DNA of 64,000 bases, taken from NCBI RefSeq assembly GCF_000826545.1, contig NZ_CDME01000008.1:1285707-1349706 (forward strand), written 5' to 3'. Below, piece after piece: positions 1 through 8,040 of the stretch. Both the position numbers and the translations under genes were made by a program. The notes beneath the pieces are model-generated. The model did not search any database. It was not told the DNA's origin and saw nothing but the letters and a program-made list of their open reading frames with translations. This DNA comes from Kibdelosporangium sp. MJ126-NF4 (lineage in GTDB: Bacteria; Actinomycetota; Actinomycetes; Mycobacteriales; Pseudonocardiaceae). How positions within the stretch are numbered: the first letter of the stretch is position 1; every line of letters starts with the position of its first letter.

Positions 1-587
1 TTGTCGATCCAGAAGCCGCCGAGGTCCGCGTAGTTCCGCATGACCTCGAAGAACAGGTCGTAGCTGTACATCCCGAAACCGCGGCGCGTGGTCAGGTCGA
101 CCTGCTGGCCCTTGTGGGCCGAGTACGCGGCCGAGTCGAGCATCTGTTTGCCCTGCTCGCTGTGCCACTGCGGGTCGTCGGTCATGTACAGGATGACCTT
201 GACATCCTTGGCCTTGCCCGCTTTCACCAGTTCGCCGAGCAGATCCCGCCGGGTGCTGCAACTGCCGGGGATGGCGCTCGGCCACGGGCGTGCGTAGCCC
301 AGCCTGCTGTGGAAGGTCGCCAGGACGATGTAGGAGGCGCCGAGCTTGCGTGCCTCGTCCACCCAGTAGTCCGGTGTCCAGCCGCCACCGGTGACGTCGC
401 GTTCCCACTCGGCGCAGTCCAGGTGTCTCGGCGCGGTGAACATGCCCCAGTGCAGGAAAAGCCCGGCCGTGGACGCCCGTAACCACTGCTGCCTCGGATG
501 CTCGGTCTCCGCGTGCGCCGTGGGCGTGATCAACGTGAGCGCGAGGACGATCACGCTCAGCAGGATGGTTCGGATGCGTCGCTGCAT
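1..587 (-). CDS. Secreted GH29-like (alpha-L-fucosidase family) hydrolase, 5' part only
   Basis: On the minus strand an ATG at 587 opens a frame of 195 codons that runs off the left edge, so only the N-terminus is visible. Residues 1-26 look like a Sec signal peptide: a basic start (MQRRIR), a hydrophobic core, and an AHA cleavage site. The mature part carries GLFLHWG at residues 42-48, close to the GLFIHWG motif at the start of the GH29 barrel. It is followed by a DYWVDEARKLGASYIVL segment typical of the next strand. Family knowledge suggests a secreted glycosidase that removes fucose or a related sugar, but the catalytic residues lie outside the window. Codon 36 is the rare TTA, which hints at bldA-dependent, developmentally timed expression. 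No operon partner is visible. Confidence 0.68.
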   Translation of the reverse strand, partial: MQRRIRTILLSVIVLALTLITPTAHAETEHPRQQWLRASTAGLFLHWGMFTAPRHLDCAEWERDVTGGGWTPDYWVDEARKLGASYIVLATFHSRLGYARPWPSAIPGSCSTRRDLLGELVKAGKAKDVKVILYMTDDPQWHSEQGKQMLDSAAYSAHKGQQVDLTTRRGFGMYSYDLFFEVMRNYADLGGFWID

Positions 588-883
588 GACCTCGGCCCGC
601 CTTCGCCTCATTCCCCTCAGACATCCGATCAAACCGGGCCATGTTGTCGTCGTCAAGGTGCAAAGCGGCGAAATGTAGACGGTTACATCCGATGAGTTGA
701 GCACTACCGCCACGGGGAAGGTCTCCGTCACCGGCGGCTCGAGCCACGTCGACTCCGAAGTGGACTCCAGCGACGCCGTCGGCGAGCCCTGGTCGACAGG
801 GAGGGCGAGGGCTGGGCGAGGGGGTGGCCTGTCCGAAGTGCCGCAGTTCGCGCAGGTCGACGTCCACAAAGGAGCCCGTCAAG
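588..883. other. Intergenic region upstream of the GH29-like gene
   Basis: About 300 bases between the hydrolase start and the terminator of the tRNA-Val gene. I see no convincing protein: both strands give only low-complexity frames without recognisable motifs. It should hold the promoter for the minus-strand hydrolase, but I cannot point to a clear -35/-10 pair. Confidence 0.4.
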
Positions 884-923
884 CCGAAAGGCCCGGCTCC
901 CCATGGGGAACCGGGCCTTTCGG
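884..923 (-). terminator. Hairpin terminator after tRNA-Val(CAC)
   Basis: CCGAAAGGCCCGG (884-896) pairs perfectly with CCGGGCCTTTCGG (911-923), giving a 13-bp stem. It lies 6 bases beyond the 3' end of the minus-strand tRNA-Val, so it most likely ends that transcript. Confidence 0.8.
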
Positions 924-929
924 AATGTC

Positions 930-1004
930 TGGTGGGCAATACTGGGATCGAACCAGTGACCTCTCCGGTGTGAACGGAGCGCTCTCCCGCTGAGCTAATC
1001 ACCC
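930..1004 (-). tRNA. tRNA-Val (anticodon CAC)
   Basis: The minus strand reads GGGTGATTAGCTCAGCGGGA and continues through an anticodon loop TTCACAC to a T-arm GGTTCGATCC. The acceptor stem pairs GGGTGAT with ATTGCCC, with wobbles, and the 3' CCA is encoded (930-932). Anticodon CAC reads the valine codon GUG. A strong terminator follows. Confidence 0.95.
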
Positions 1005-1348
1005 GCTGGCCTGACAGAGACAAAGCTTACAGGAGTCCTCAACCGTGTTGTAGCCACCCCCGGTTGTCCGGCTCGACCTGGGGATGTTCGCGCAGAGTCG
1101 CGTGGCGGAGACAACATCGGGCAGAAGATTCACGCATTGGCGCTACCAAGTTCAGGCGGAACCCAGCAGTATGTACCCGTAGGTCCATCAGGTGATTACA
1201 AGGCGGAGTCGCTCGATCGCGCAGCGTCGAACTGGGGCCCCGAACGGGTGAAGATCGGCCGGAATGCAGTCGACGGGCGAAACTGCGGCGTCACAGGACT
1301 GGAGCTCAGTCGTTCCATGGCTGGGAAGGGAGAAGAAGGGTAGCGACG
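1005..1348. other. Intergenic region before ssgB
   Basis: About 340 bases between tRNA-Val and the ssgB-like gene. No frame shows a recognisable protein. The 3' end holds a purine-rich stretch (GGGAGAAGAAGGG, about 1328-1340) that serves as the ribosome-binding region of the next gene. The promoter is not obvious. Confidence 0.4.
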
Positions 1349-1774
1349 ATGCGCAACGATCACGTGACGCTCCGCTCAACAGCGGTCTTCGACCTGCTTG
1401 CGCCACGCACGCCGGCCGTGCCGGTGAAGGTAGAGCTGCGCTATGACACACGCGACCCGTACGCGGTCGTCGCGGCGTTCCGCACGGGCCGGGCAGGCTG
1501 GGTGGAATGGGTGTTCGCGCGCGACCTGCTGGCCGACGGACTGATCGCCGAAGCGGGAGACGGGGACGTGCGAATCAGACCGGCGGTGGACGACCCGGAA
1601 GTGGTGGTGATCGAGCTGAGCTCGCCATCAGGCCACGCGGTCTTCGAAGCGTCGGCGCAAGAACTGGCAGACTTCCTTGACAGAACCTACGACGTGGTGG
1701 TCCCGGGCAACGAGCATACGTGGGTGAACGTCGACGAGGCGCTGACGCACTTGATCTCCAACGATCTGACCTGA
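1349..1774 (+). CDS. ssgB: SsgB-like sporulation and cell-division protein (SALP family)
   Basis: A 141-residue protein with the hallmarks of SsgA-like proteins: LRYDTRDPYAV near residues 30-40, VEWVFARDLLADGL around 52-65, a GDGDVRIRP strand, and a C-terminal SPSGHAVFEA segment. SALPs occur only in sporulating actinomycetes. SsgB helps place FtsZ rings at sporulation septa, and its length of about 137-142 residues matches. The ATG at 1349 follows a good purine-rich ribosome-binding site. The gene stands alone, followed by three tRNA genes on the same strand. It is a lineage marker and not part of the metabolite clusters. The subclass (SsgB rather than another SALP) is inferred from overall similarity. 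Confidence 0.85.
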   Translation: MRNDHVTLRSTAVFDLLAPRTPAVPVKVELRYDTRDPYAVVAAFRTGRAGWVEWVFARDLLADGLIAEAGDGDVRIRPAVDDPEVVVIELSSPSGHAVFEASAQELADFLDRTYDVVVPGNEHTWVNVDEALTHLISNDLT

Positions 1775-1879
1775 GGAAACATCGAAAACGGACCCCCGTT
1801 TGAAACTCGCTTTGCGGGTCGGATAAAGTTCTTCACGCACCACCGAGACGGGCCGAAAGCCCGAACGAAGCTGGGGCAG

Positions 1880-1952
1880 GCGGACGTAGCGCAGCTGGTA
1901 GCGCATCACCTTGCCAAGGTGAGGGTCGCGGGTTCGAGTCCCGTCGTCCGCT
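1880..1952 (+). tRNA. tRNA-Gly (anticodon GCC)
   Basis: The acceptor stem GCGGACG pairs with CGTCCGC. The anticodon stem CACCT/AGGTG encloses the loop TGCCA, anticodon GCC, and the T-arm GGGTTCGAGTCCC is canonical. CCA is not encoded. It is the first of three tandem tRNAs. Confidence 0.95.
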
Positions 1953-1999
1953 CGGCGTCGGCCCCTCGGGCCGGACTCCTGGGAAGTCGACAGGAAACT

Positions 2000-2071
2000 G
2001 GCGCAGTGGCCGAGTGGCTTAGGCAAGGGCCTGCAAAGCCCTGTACGCGGGTTCGATTCCCGCCTGCGCCT
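2000..2071 (+). tRNA. tRNA-Cys (anticodon GCA)
   Basis: The acceptor stem GGCGCAG pairs with CTGCGCC. The anticodon stem GGGCC/AGCCC flanks the GCA anticodon in a TGCAA loop, and the T-arm GGGTTCGATTCCC is canonical. CCA is not encoded. One base separates it from the next tRNA. Confidence 0.94.
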
Positions 2072-2072
2072 C

Positions 2073-2147
<75 letters not shown>

Positions 2148-2166
2148 GGACATTTGTCCAGGTCAG

Positions 2167-2201
2167 AAACCCTTTCTCGTCATTGACGGGAGAGGGTTTT
2201 T
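2167..2201 (+). terminator. Intrinsic terminator of the tRNA array
   Basis: AAACCCTTTCTCGTC (2167-2181) can pair along 15 positions with GACGGGAGAGGGTTT (2185-2199). Two of the pairs are G-U, the loop is ATT, and the stem runs into a short T tract. Position and shape fit termination of the tRNA transcript. Confidence 0.75.
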
Positions 2202-2366
2202 CTGCGTTTACAAGATCATGCGTAGACGATGCGTAGATCAACTTTGCGCCTGTTTTGTCCGCTTCTGGACGTAGGTGAGGGAACCACGACTCCAGTCGGG
2301 CCCGCTCGGCTGTTGTGAGCCCAGCCAGCCCGGCCTTGCGCTTGCCGAAAATGTCATTCGCGCTGG

Positions 2367-3408
2367 TCAGGCTGCGTGGTGGTACTCGTTGAGGATGCCG
2401 CCCAAACGTGGGCGTCGGCGGACGTCGAGACCGGTGATCTTGGCCTGGCTGGTGATCGGCTGTGGCAGTGGTTGTAGTGGTCGGGCCCTGGTGTGGCCGG
2501 TGCGAGTTGTAGAAGCGCTCGTATTCCCGGAGCGCGTGGAGCAGATGCCGCTGGTTCCAGATCAAGGTGCGGTCGAGCAGTTCGTGTCGGCAGGTCTGGA
2601 TCCAGCGTTCGACGAACGAGTTCATCCTCGGCATCTGAACACCGCTCAGGACGACCTGGATGCCGGCGTCGGCGAGGATGTCGTCAAACAGTTGAGGGAA
2701 TTTGCCGTCTCTGTCGCGGATCAGGAATCGCGCTCGGCAGTGGGCGTCCTCAAGATCCATGACGAGGTTGCGGGCGGCTTGGATCACCCATGCCGCGGTC
2801 GGGTGTGGCGTCGCGCCGAGGATGCGGATCCTGCGCAGTGCGTGTTCGATCACCACCAGGGCATACATGCGGGTGCCGGTGAGGGTGACGGTTTCGAAGA
2901 AGTGGCAGGCCAGCAGGACCTCTGCTTGTGAACGGAGAAACTGGGCCCAAGTGCTGGACGCGCGTTCGGGCGCAGGTTCGATGCCCGCGTCGGTGAGGAT
3001 CCGTCACACGGTTGAGGCGGCGACTTTCACGCCCAGGACGAGCAGTTCGCCGTGGATGCGACGGTAGCCCCAGTTGGGGTTCTCCTTGGCCAGGCGTAGA
3101 ACCAGGATTCGAATGGACCGGATGGTGCGCGGTCGGCCAGGGTGTTTCGGTCGAGACATCCTGGCGTGGTGTCGGCGGATCAGGTCGCGATGCCAGCGGA
3201 GGATGGTATCCGGGCGGACCAGCAGACGGAGCCTGTGCAAGATGTGGCGTGGTAGCCGGTGCAGGAGCGCGGCGAGCAACGCCCTGTCGGCCAGGCTGAA
3301 TCGCACTCTGGTGCCGCCGAGTTGCCGTTGCAGTACTCCGATTTGGTGTCGCAGGGCGAGAATCTCGATGTCTTTGTCCCGGTCGGTCGTCGGGAGCAGG
3401 CGAAGCAT
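2367..3408 (-). pseudogene. DDE (rve) transposase, inactivated by a nonsense codon and a frameshift
   Basis: The minus strand encodes an integrase-core transposase of the IS481/IS3 type. The N-terminus (RLLPTTDRDKDIEILALRHQ, from ATG 3408) is followed by an HTH and then the catalytic core. The core has the second aspartate in FLIRDRDGKF and the glutamate in NSFVERWIQTCRHELL. The frame is broken at 3003-3005, where VAASTV is followed by TGA then RILTDAGIEPAP. Relatives have Trp here, so one TGG-to-TGA change explains it. A second break lies near 2400-2480: the normal C-terminal end LGGILNEYHHAA then stop (2367) is in another frame. Reading upstream of 3408 also shifts frame. The element is dead. 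The 160 bases between it and the tRNA terminator show no clear gene. Confidence 0.85.
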
Positions 3409-3522
3409 GGCGAAGGTGTTGGTCAGGCTGAGGTAGCAGGGTGGTCGACATGTTCACGCCTCCTGGAGGACGGGCGGATTGGCGACTGGGGCGGGGCTTT
3501 CGTCGCCCCTGGCCGTCTTCGC

Positions 3523-3728
3523 TCAGCCGCTGCGGCCGGCGACGATCCGGCCGAGTGCGCGGTACGTGGCGAGGTATCCGATGTAGTTCCAGATGAGCAT
3601 CAGGTGGCCCAACAGGAGTGCGTGCGGCAGCGAGACCTGGCGGGTCCGCCTGCTGTACAGGACGCCGATCAGGATGTTGGGGAAGAAGGAGGCCAGGTAC
3701 CAGAATCCGGTGTAGACAAGCCAAACCG
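3523..3728 (-). pseudogene. Glycosyltransferase family 2 C-terminal fragment
   Basis: The minus strand reads VWLVYTGFWYLASFFPNILI, then a basic stretch (YSRRTRQVSLPHALL), then LMLIWNYIGYLATYRALGR, ending at a stop at 3523. This looks like the last membrane segments of a processive actinobacterial GT2. The 5' part is missing: the frame meets the terminal inverted repeat of an insertion-sequence relic at 3729. I did not find the rest of the gene beyond that relic. Confidence 0.6.
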
Positions 3729-4445
3729 TGTACCGCTCGAAAAGTCATCGCTGCAGGTCAGGCTGCGTAGTGGTATTCGTTGACGAGTCCATTAAGGACG
3801 GGCGTGCACAGCGACGTGCGGGCAATGGCGCTGTGTGCTCGGTCGGGTTGCTGGTGACGTTCGGGTGGTCGCTGTTCTCGGGCTTGGTGGGGCCGGTGTT
3901 GGTTGTAGTGGCGCTGGTATTTGGCGAGAACCTCGCGCGCGTGTGCCTCGTTGAGGATCAGAACGTGGTCGCATACTTCGGTGCGGAGGGTTCTGATGAC
4001 GCGTTCGCAGTGTGCGTTCATCCTCGGCACTTGGGGTGCGCTGGTCAGGATGTCCATGTCATCGGCTTGCAAGGCGGTTGAGTACTTGGCGTCGCGGTCG
4101 CGGAGCAGGAAGCGGAGCGCGCTGAGTCGGGCACTGGCATCGGCCGTGAGGTTGCGGGCTTGTTGTGTGGTCCAGTCCTGGGTCGGGTGGGTGGTGACGC
4201 CGGCGATGTGTAGTCGTCGTGTGCCGTGCTCGAGGAATACCAGGGCGTAGAGGCGTTTTCCAAGTGCGGTGTCTATGTGGAAAAGCAGTTCTGCGTCTTT
4301 GACGGTGTCACGACGCAGCGGCACTGCGGGGACGGACAACAGTCGTCGGGTCAGTTGTTACAGCAGCGACACGATCACCGGATCATGATCCCAACGGCTT
4401 CGCGATGGTGTCCTGACCAGCCGCGACGGCTTTTCGAGCGGTACA
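3729..4445 (-). mobile_element. Internally deleted insertion sequence with 16-bp terminal inverted repeats
   Basis: TGTACCGCTCGAAAAG at 3729-3744 is matched by its exact reverse complement at 4430-4445, so the two ends bound a 717-bp element. Inside is a shortened minus-strand transposase frame (3758-4339). No target-site duplication is visible at the edges. At the left end the element truncates a glycosyltransferase reading frame. It can only be a non-autonomous derivative. Confidence 0.78.
3758..4339 (-). pseudogene. Internally deleted DDE transposase inside the 717-bp element
   Basis: The 193-residue frame fuses the first residues of an rve-type transposase (SVPAVPLRRDTVKDAELL) directly to the catalytic core (FHIDTALGKRLYALVFLEH, RFLLRDRDAKYSTAL, MNAHCERVIRTLRTEV). 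It ends with the usual GLVNEYHYAA and stop. Roughly 150 residues carrying the HTH and linker are missing. A TAA interrupts the stretch just upstream. The DDE core itself looks intact, so the deletion, not the catalytic site, makes it inactive. Confidence 0.8.
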
Positions 4446-4538
4446 GGACGGGGCTGTGCGTCGGCTTCGCCACCACAGCGATCCTGCTTGCCCAGCGGTT
4501 CCGCACGGTGACGGCTGAGCAGGCGAGTCATCACCTCG

Positions 4539-5156
4539 TCACCACCCGACGCTGATCAGGTGATCATCTCTGTCCACAGAGGAATGTAGACTGTGTGGCG
4601 GGAGACTCATCGCTGCCGGTCGGACACGGCAGCCGCCAGGGAGCTGACCGTATCGGTTGACGGCAGCAGCCTCGACATCCCAGTCGGAGGCGGCCGGATC
4701 AACTGAACCGAGTCGATGGCGGCTGTGCCGTTCTGTGAACGTACGCATCCACTTCTCACGCTTGAGCCACGCGGCGAACGTCCGGCACGGGATTCTCGGC
4801 GCGCTGACCTCGAGCACGACCTCGGCACCGATCCGCCAGCGCTCGCCGATCTCGACGTTGGTGACGTCAAGGCCGGCGGTGGTCAGATTCTCCCCGAAGA
4901 TGCCACAGTGCAGCTGGGTACCGAGTTCGTGCTGCCAGACGTCCAGGTCTTCCCGCGCGTAGGCGTGCACAGCCCGGTCCGGGCCGCCGTGGAACCTGCC
5001 GTCGCTGATCGCGTCGTCTGCCAGTCCCGATGTGCCTGCCTGCGGCACGGTGACCGTGACCGGTCCAGCCGCAGGCCGTTTGTCGATCCCGCTCTTGCCG
5101 GTGGCCGCGAGCATCGGCCGTAACAGGCCCACGTTGACTGACAGGACGACACCCAT
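4539..5156 (-). pseudogene. MOSC-domain protein with a decayed C-terminus
   Basis: From ATG 5156 the minus strand encodes a MOSC (molybdenum cofactor sulfurase C-terminal) protein. Typical features are VNVGLLRPM at the start, GRFHGGPDRAVHAYAREDL around residues 52-70, FGENLTTAGLDV around 87-98, and the cysteine motif APRIPCRTFAAWL. After TFTER (about residue 142) the expected GVGAYLRVLRPG-like strand is absent and the frame drifts into unrelated sequence. The protein has therefore probably lost its last strands. MOSC proteins move sulfur or act on N-hydroxylated substrates, but this copy is probably non-functional. It abuts the IS relic region. Confidence 0.65.
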
Positions 5157-5166
5157 GACTTCATTG

Positions 5167-6150
5167 TCAGCGTTGCGCGGCCAGGCGGGTGTCCACGGCG
5201 TTGCTCGGGCACGTGTGGTCGTCGCGGTGCACGAGTTGTGATTCCTCGGTGTTGTGGCAACTGGACGTGCCGTGGTCGACCTGAAGTGTGCAGTGGTTGA
5301 CGCCGTAGTTCTCGGAGAGGAGGTGTTCCAGGTGCGTTCGGCGTTCGTGGCAGTCGAACTCGTGGTCGACGGTCACGTGGGCGGCGAGCGCGGCGAAGCC
5401 TGATGTCACTTCCCACACGTGCAGGTCGTGGATGTCGGTGATGCCCTCGACCGCGGCGAGGTCCTCCTTGAGCATGGTGGGGTCGATGCCGCGAGGTGCG
5501 GCTTCCAGGAAGACGCGCGTGGATTCGCGGACCAGCTTGACGCCGGACACGGCCATCAGCGCGGCGACGAACAACGACGCCACAGCGTCCGCGCGGTGCC
5601 AGCCGAGGGTGAGCACCACGACCGCGGCGACGGCTGTGCCGATGAACGCGTACAGGTCGGTGAGGATGTGCTGGAAGCTGCCTTCGATGTTCAGGTTCTG
5701 CCGGTTCGCCTTGCTCAGCGCGAACGTCGCCGCGAGGTTGACCACGATGCCCGCCAGCGCGACGACCAGTACGAGACCACCGTTCACCTCGGGTGGGTGC
5801 ACCAGTCGCTCGATGCCTTCGATCAGGAAGATGGCGGTCATGATCAGCAAGGTCAGGCCGTTGACCATCGCGGACAGGATCTCGGCGCGCTTCAGGCCGA
5901 AGGTGTAGGCGCCGAAGGCCGGGCGGTTGGCCAGCCGCATCGCGAGGAGGGACAGTGCGATGGCACCGGCGTCCGACACCATGTGGCCGGCGTCCGCGAG
6001 CAGCGCGAGTGAGTCGGCGATCAGGCCGATCACCACCTCGACTGCCATGAAGCCGAGGATCAGGCTCAGTGCCAGCCAGAGGTACCGGCGATCCGAGTCT
6101 TGCTGGACCGTGTGCCCGTGACCATGGGAGTGGCCATGGCTGTGTCCCAT
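5167..6150 (-). CDS. Cation diffusion facilitator (Zn/Cd/Co efflux), CzcD type
   Basis: A 327-residue membrane protein beginning with a His-rich metal-binding stretch (MGHSHGHSHGHGH). It has six predicted membrane helices. The CDF metal site is visible as HMVSDAGAIA in helix II and ILTDLYAFIG in helix V. The cytoplasmic C-terminal domain has DLHVWEVTSG and the His/Cys cluster HCTLQVDHG. It should export divalent metals in exchange for protons. ATG 6150 is chosen over the longer frame because GGAGG lies just upstream and the His-rich start is typical. The upstream sequence (about 6160-6190) has a partial palindrome with GCATGC and GCGCATG that could be a metal-sensor operator. It is a housekeeping resistance gene outside the clusters. 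Confidence 0.92.
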   Translation of the reverse strand: MGHSHGHSHGHGHTVQQDSDRRYLWLALSLILGFMAVEVVIGLIADSLALLADAGHMVSDAGAIALSLLAMRLANRPAFGAYTFGLKRAEILSAMVNGLTLLIMTAIFLIEGIERLVHPPEVNGGLVLVVALAGIVVNLAATFALSKANRQNLNIEGSFQHILTDLYAFIGTAVAAVVVLTLGWHRADAVASLFVAALMAVSGVKLVRESTRVFLEAAPRGIDPTMLKEDLAAVEGITDIHDLHVWEVTSGFAALAAHVTVDHEFDCHERRTHLEHLLSENYGVNHCTLQVDHGTSSCHNTEESQLVHRDDHTCPSNAVDTRLAAQR

Positions 6151-6385
6151 CAAACCTCCATCACTCAAGCATGCAAAGATGCGCATGTCTTATTGGACGG
6201 TAGCAGCGCGTGACGCTCGCTCGCAGTAGTCCGGAGTTGGCTTTGCGGCAGTGTGGGCTTCCACCCAGAGGTGCAGCGCGGTGTGGTTGCCCTCGGTTAA
6301 GGTTTGGCTACCCTCAGGGATTGATAGACTTATGCAACTACTCTAATATGTTGATATCTGATGGCGACTGGCTGGGCGGGGGCAT

Positions 6386-7147
6386 GTGGTGAACGCGAGC
6401 ACGCGTGTGTCGATCCCCGACTCGGTTCCGGACTGTGAACCCGCGAGTTCGAGCCAGGTTCGGATCGTCCTGGGTGACGAGCGTCCGCTGGTGCGCCGCG
6501 GTTTGCGGGCGGTTTTCGAGGCGGAGCCCGATATCGAGGTGGTGGCCGAGGCCGGTGATGGCGAACGGCTGCCCGCGTTGCTCAGGCGGGTTCAGCCCAC
6601 GGTGGTCGTGCTGGACGCCGACCTGCCGGGTGTGCACTGCCTCGATCTCGCCCGGCAGCTGACCGCGGGCTGCGACCAGAGTTGCGCCACTGATTGCGAA
6701 TCGCACTGCCAAGTCGTCCTGCTCGTGGAGCGCCTCGACACGGAGTACGCGATCGACGCGCTACGTGCGGGGATAAGAGGCCTGTTGTTCAAGGACGATC
6801 ACCCTGACGATCTGCTCAGGGCGGTCCGTGCAGTGGTCGCGGGCGAGGCGATGCTGACACCGCGCGTCGCACTCCAGGTGCTCAACGGCTTGCGGGACAC
6901 CTCGCCAACTCCGGTGCCCCGTCAGGGCGACGACCCGGTCATCGACGAGCTGACGCCACGCGAACAACAGATCTTCCGGATGATCGCCGAGGGGTGCACC
7001 AACCAGGAGATCGCCGAGGAGCTCCTGCTGTCCGAGGCCACGGTGAAGTCCCACTTCAACCGTATCGCCAAGAAGCTCGGGCTCAGGGGGCGCGTGCAGG
7101 CGGTGATCCTGGCCTACAAGACTGGTGTCGTGCAGGCGGGCCTCTGA
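6386..7147 (+). CDS. NarL/FixJ-type response regulator (LuxR family), first of a pair
   Basis: A 253-residue protein with an N-terminal receiver (VRIVLGDERPLVRRGL, phospho-acceptor Asp in VVVLDADLPG, Lys in GLLFKDD) and a C-terminal LuxR HTH (LTPREQQIFRMIAEG, then EATVKSHFNRIAKKLG). It probably controls the neighbouring NRPS/PKS genes. No partner kinase is visible, and many cluster-linked regulators of this kind work without one. A GTG at 6386 or 6389 starts the gene behind GGGCGGGGGC. The receiver holds an unusual Cys-rich insertion (CDQSCATDCESHC) near residues 100-112. The next gene is a paralogue on the same strand. Confidence 0.88.
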   Translation: MVNASTRVSIPDSVPDCEPASSSQVRIVLGDERPLVRRGLRAVFEAEPDIEVVAEAGDGERLPALLRRVQPTVVVLDADLPGVHCLDLARQLTAGCDQSCATDCESHCQVVLLVERLDTEYAIDALRAGIRGLLFKDDHPDDLLRAVRAVVAGEAMLTPRVALQVLNGLRDTSPTPVPRQGDDPVIDELTPREQQIFRMIAEGCTNQEIAEELLLSEATVKSHFNRIAKKLGLRGRVQAVILAYKTGVVQAGL

Positions 7148-7149
7148 TT

Positions 7150-7188
7150 CAACCCTGGGTTGCACGCGGGAATGTGAACCCAGGTTGG
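7150..7188. promoter_or_regulatory. Two palindromic sites upstream of the second regulator
   Basis: CAACCCTGGGTTG (7150-7162) is a perfect 13-bp palindrome. A related copy GAACCCAGGTTGG (7176-7188) lies 26 bp further, about 2.5 helical turns. They sit in the leader of the second LuxR gene, and a close relative occurs upstream of the cupin-protein gene (9392-9404). This fits an operator for one of the two LuxR-type regulators. Function is inferred. Confidence 0.5.
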
Positions 7189-7350
7189 CGAGCCGCGCTC
7201 CCCCCGACTGATAACATCATCTTGTTGGGCCGTAACGATTTCCGGGATGCTACGGGACTGTTGCACATGTTCTGTGGGGGATGTGCGCCCAGGCTGACCG
7301 CGGCCGGATCTCACGCCGCGCGCCACGGGGCACGGGTGCCTTGGGGGTGG

Positions 7351-8031
7351 ATGAACCTGGTGGCGAAGAGTGACAACGCTGTCGTGGACGTAGTCATCGG
7401 CGATGAGCAACCGTTGATCCGACGTGGTTTACGCGCGCTCATCGAGGCCGAAAGCGATCTGAGTGTCGTGGGCGAGGCGGAGGACTGCGAGCAACTGCGT
7501 GTCGTGCTGGGGCTTTTCCCGCCCGCGATTGTCGTGCTCGACGCCGGGCTGCCGGGGATCGCCGACGCCGCCGAGCTGACGGGCGAGCTCCTCGGCGGGC
7601 GGATCGCGGTGATCCTGCTCGCCGCCAATCTGAGCAGTGAGCACGCCGTCGAAGTACTCCGTGCCGGGGCGCGGGGAATGTTGTACAAGAACGACTCCCC
7701 GGACGAACTGATCCGGGCGATCCGCACGGTCGCGCAGGGCTCCGCGTTCCTCTCGCCGAAGGTGGCCGGGCAACTGGCCGACGTCTTGTATCGCGGGGGA
7801 TGGATACCCCGGCAGCGCATCGCGGCGAACATCGAGGGACTGACCGACCGGGAACACGAGATCTTCCGCCTGATCGGCGACGGCCTGACCAACAACGAGA
7901 TCGCGCTCACCCTCTTCATCTCCGAGGCCACGGTCAAGTCCCACTTCAACCGCATCTGCAAGAAACTGGGCATCGTCAACCGGGTCCAGGCCGTGATCAT
8001 GGCGCACGAACTCGGCATGACGACAGGGTAG
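7351..8031 (+). CDS. NarL/FixJ-type response regulator (LuxR family), second of a pair
   Basis: A 226-residue paralogue of the preceding gene. The receiver has VVIGDEQPLIRRGL, the phospho-acceptor Asp in IVVLDAGLPG, and MLYKND. The LuxR HTH has LTDREHEIFRLIGDG and EATVKSHFNRICKKLG. ATG 7351 follows TTGGGGGTGG, and the long in-frame extension upstream overlaps the neighbour and is unlikely to be used. Codon 27 is the rare TTA, so translation may depend on the bldA tRNA. The gene ends 9 bp before the convergent P450 gene. It lies beside the NRPS/PKS genes and is a good candidate activator for them. Confidence 0.88.
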   Translation: MNLVAKSDNAVVDVVIGDEQPLIRRGLRALIEAESDLSVVGEAEDCEQLRVVLGLFPPAIVVLDAGLPGIADAAELTGELLGGRIAVILLAANLSSEHAVEVLRAGARGMLYKNDSPDELIRAIRTVAQGSAFLSPKVAGQLADVLYRGGWIPRQRIAANIEGLTDREHEIFRLIGDGLTNNEIALTLFISEATVKSHFNRICKKLGIVNRVQAVIMAHELGMTTG

Positions 8032-8040
8032 GTGTCCGGG

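Noticed and set aside
2204..2366. Minus-strand open frame ending beside the tRNA array (contains GLTTAERARLESWFPHLRP)
   Set aside because: It looks protein-like but has no recognisable family, and it is an out-of-frame run-on from the broken transposase. I could not support a separate gene.
6994..7350. Long upstream frame for the second LuxR regulator
   Set aside because: It overlaps the HTH of the first regulator and adds no domain. ATG 7351 gives a normal-length protein.
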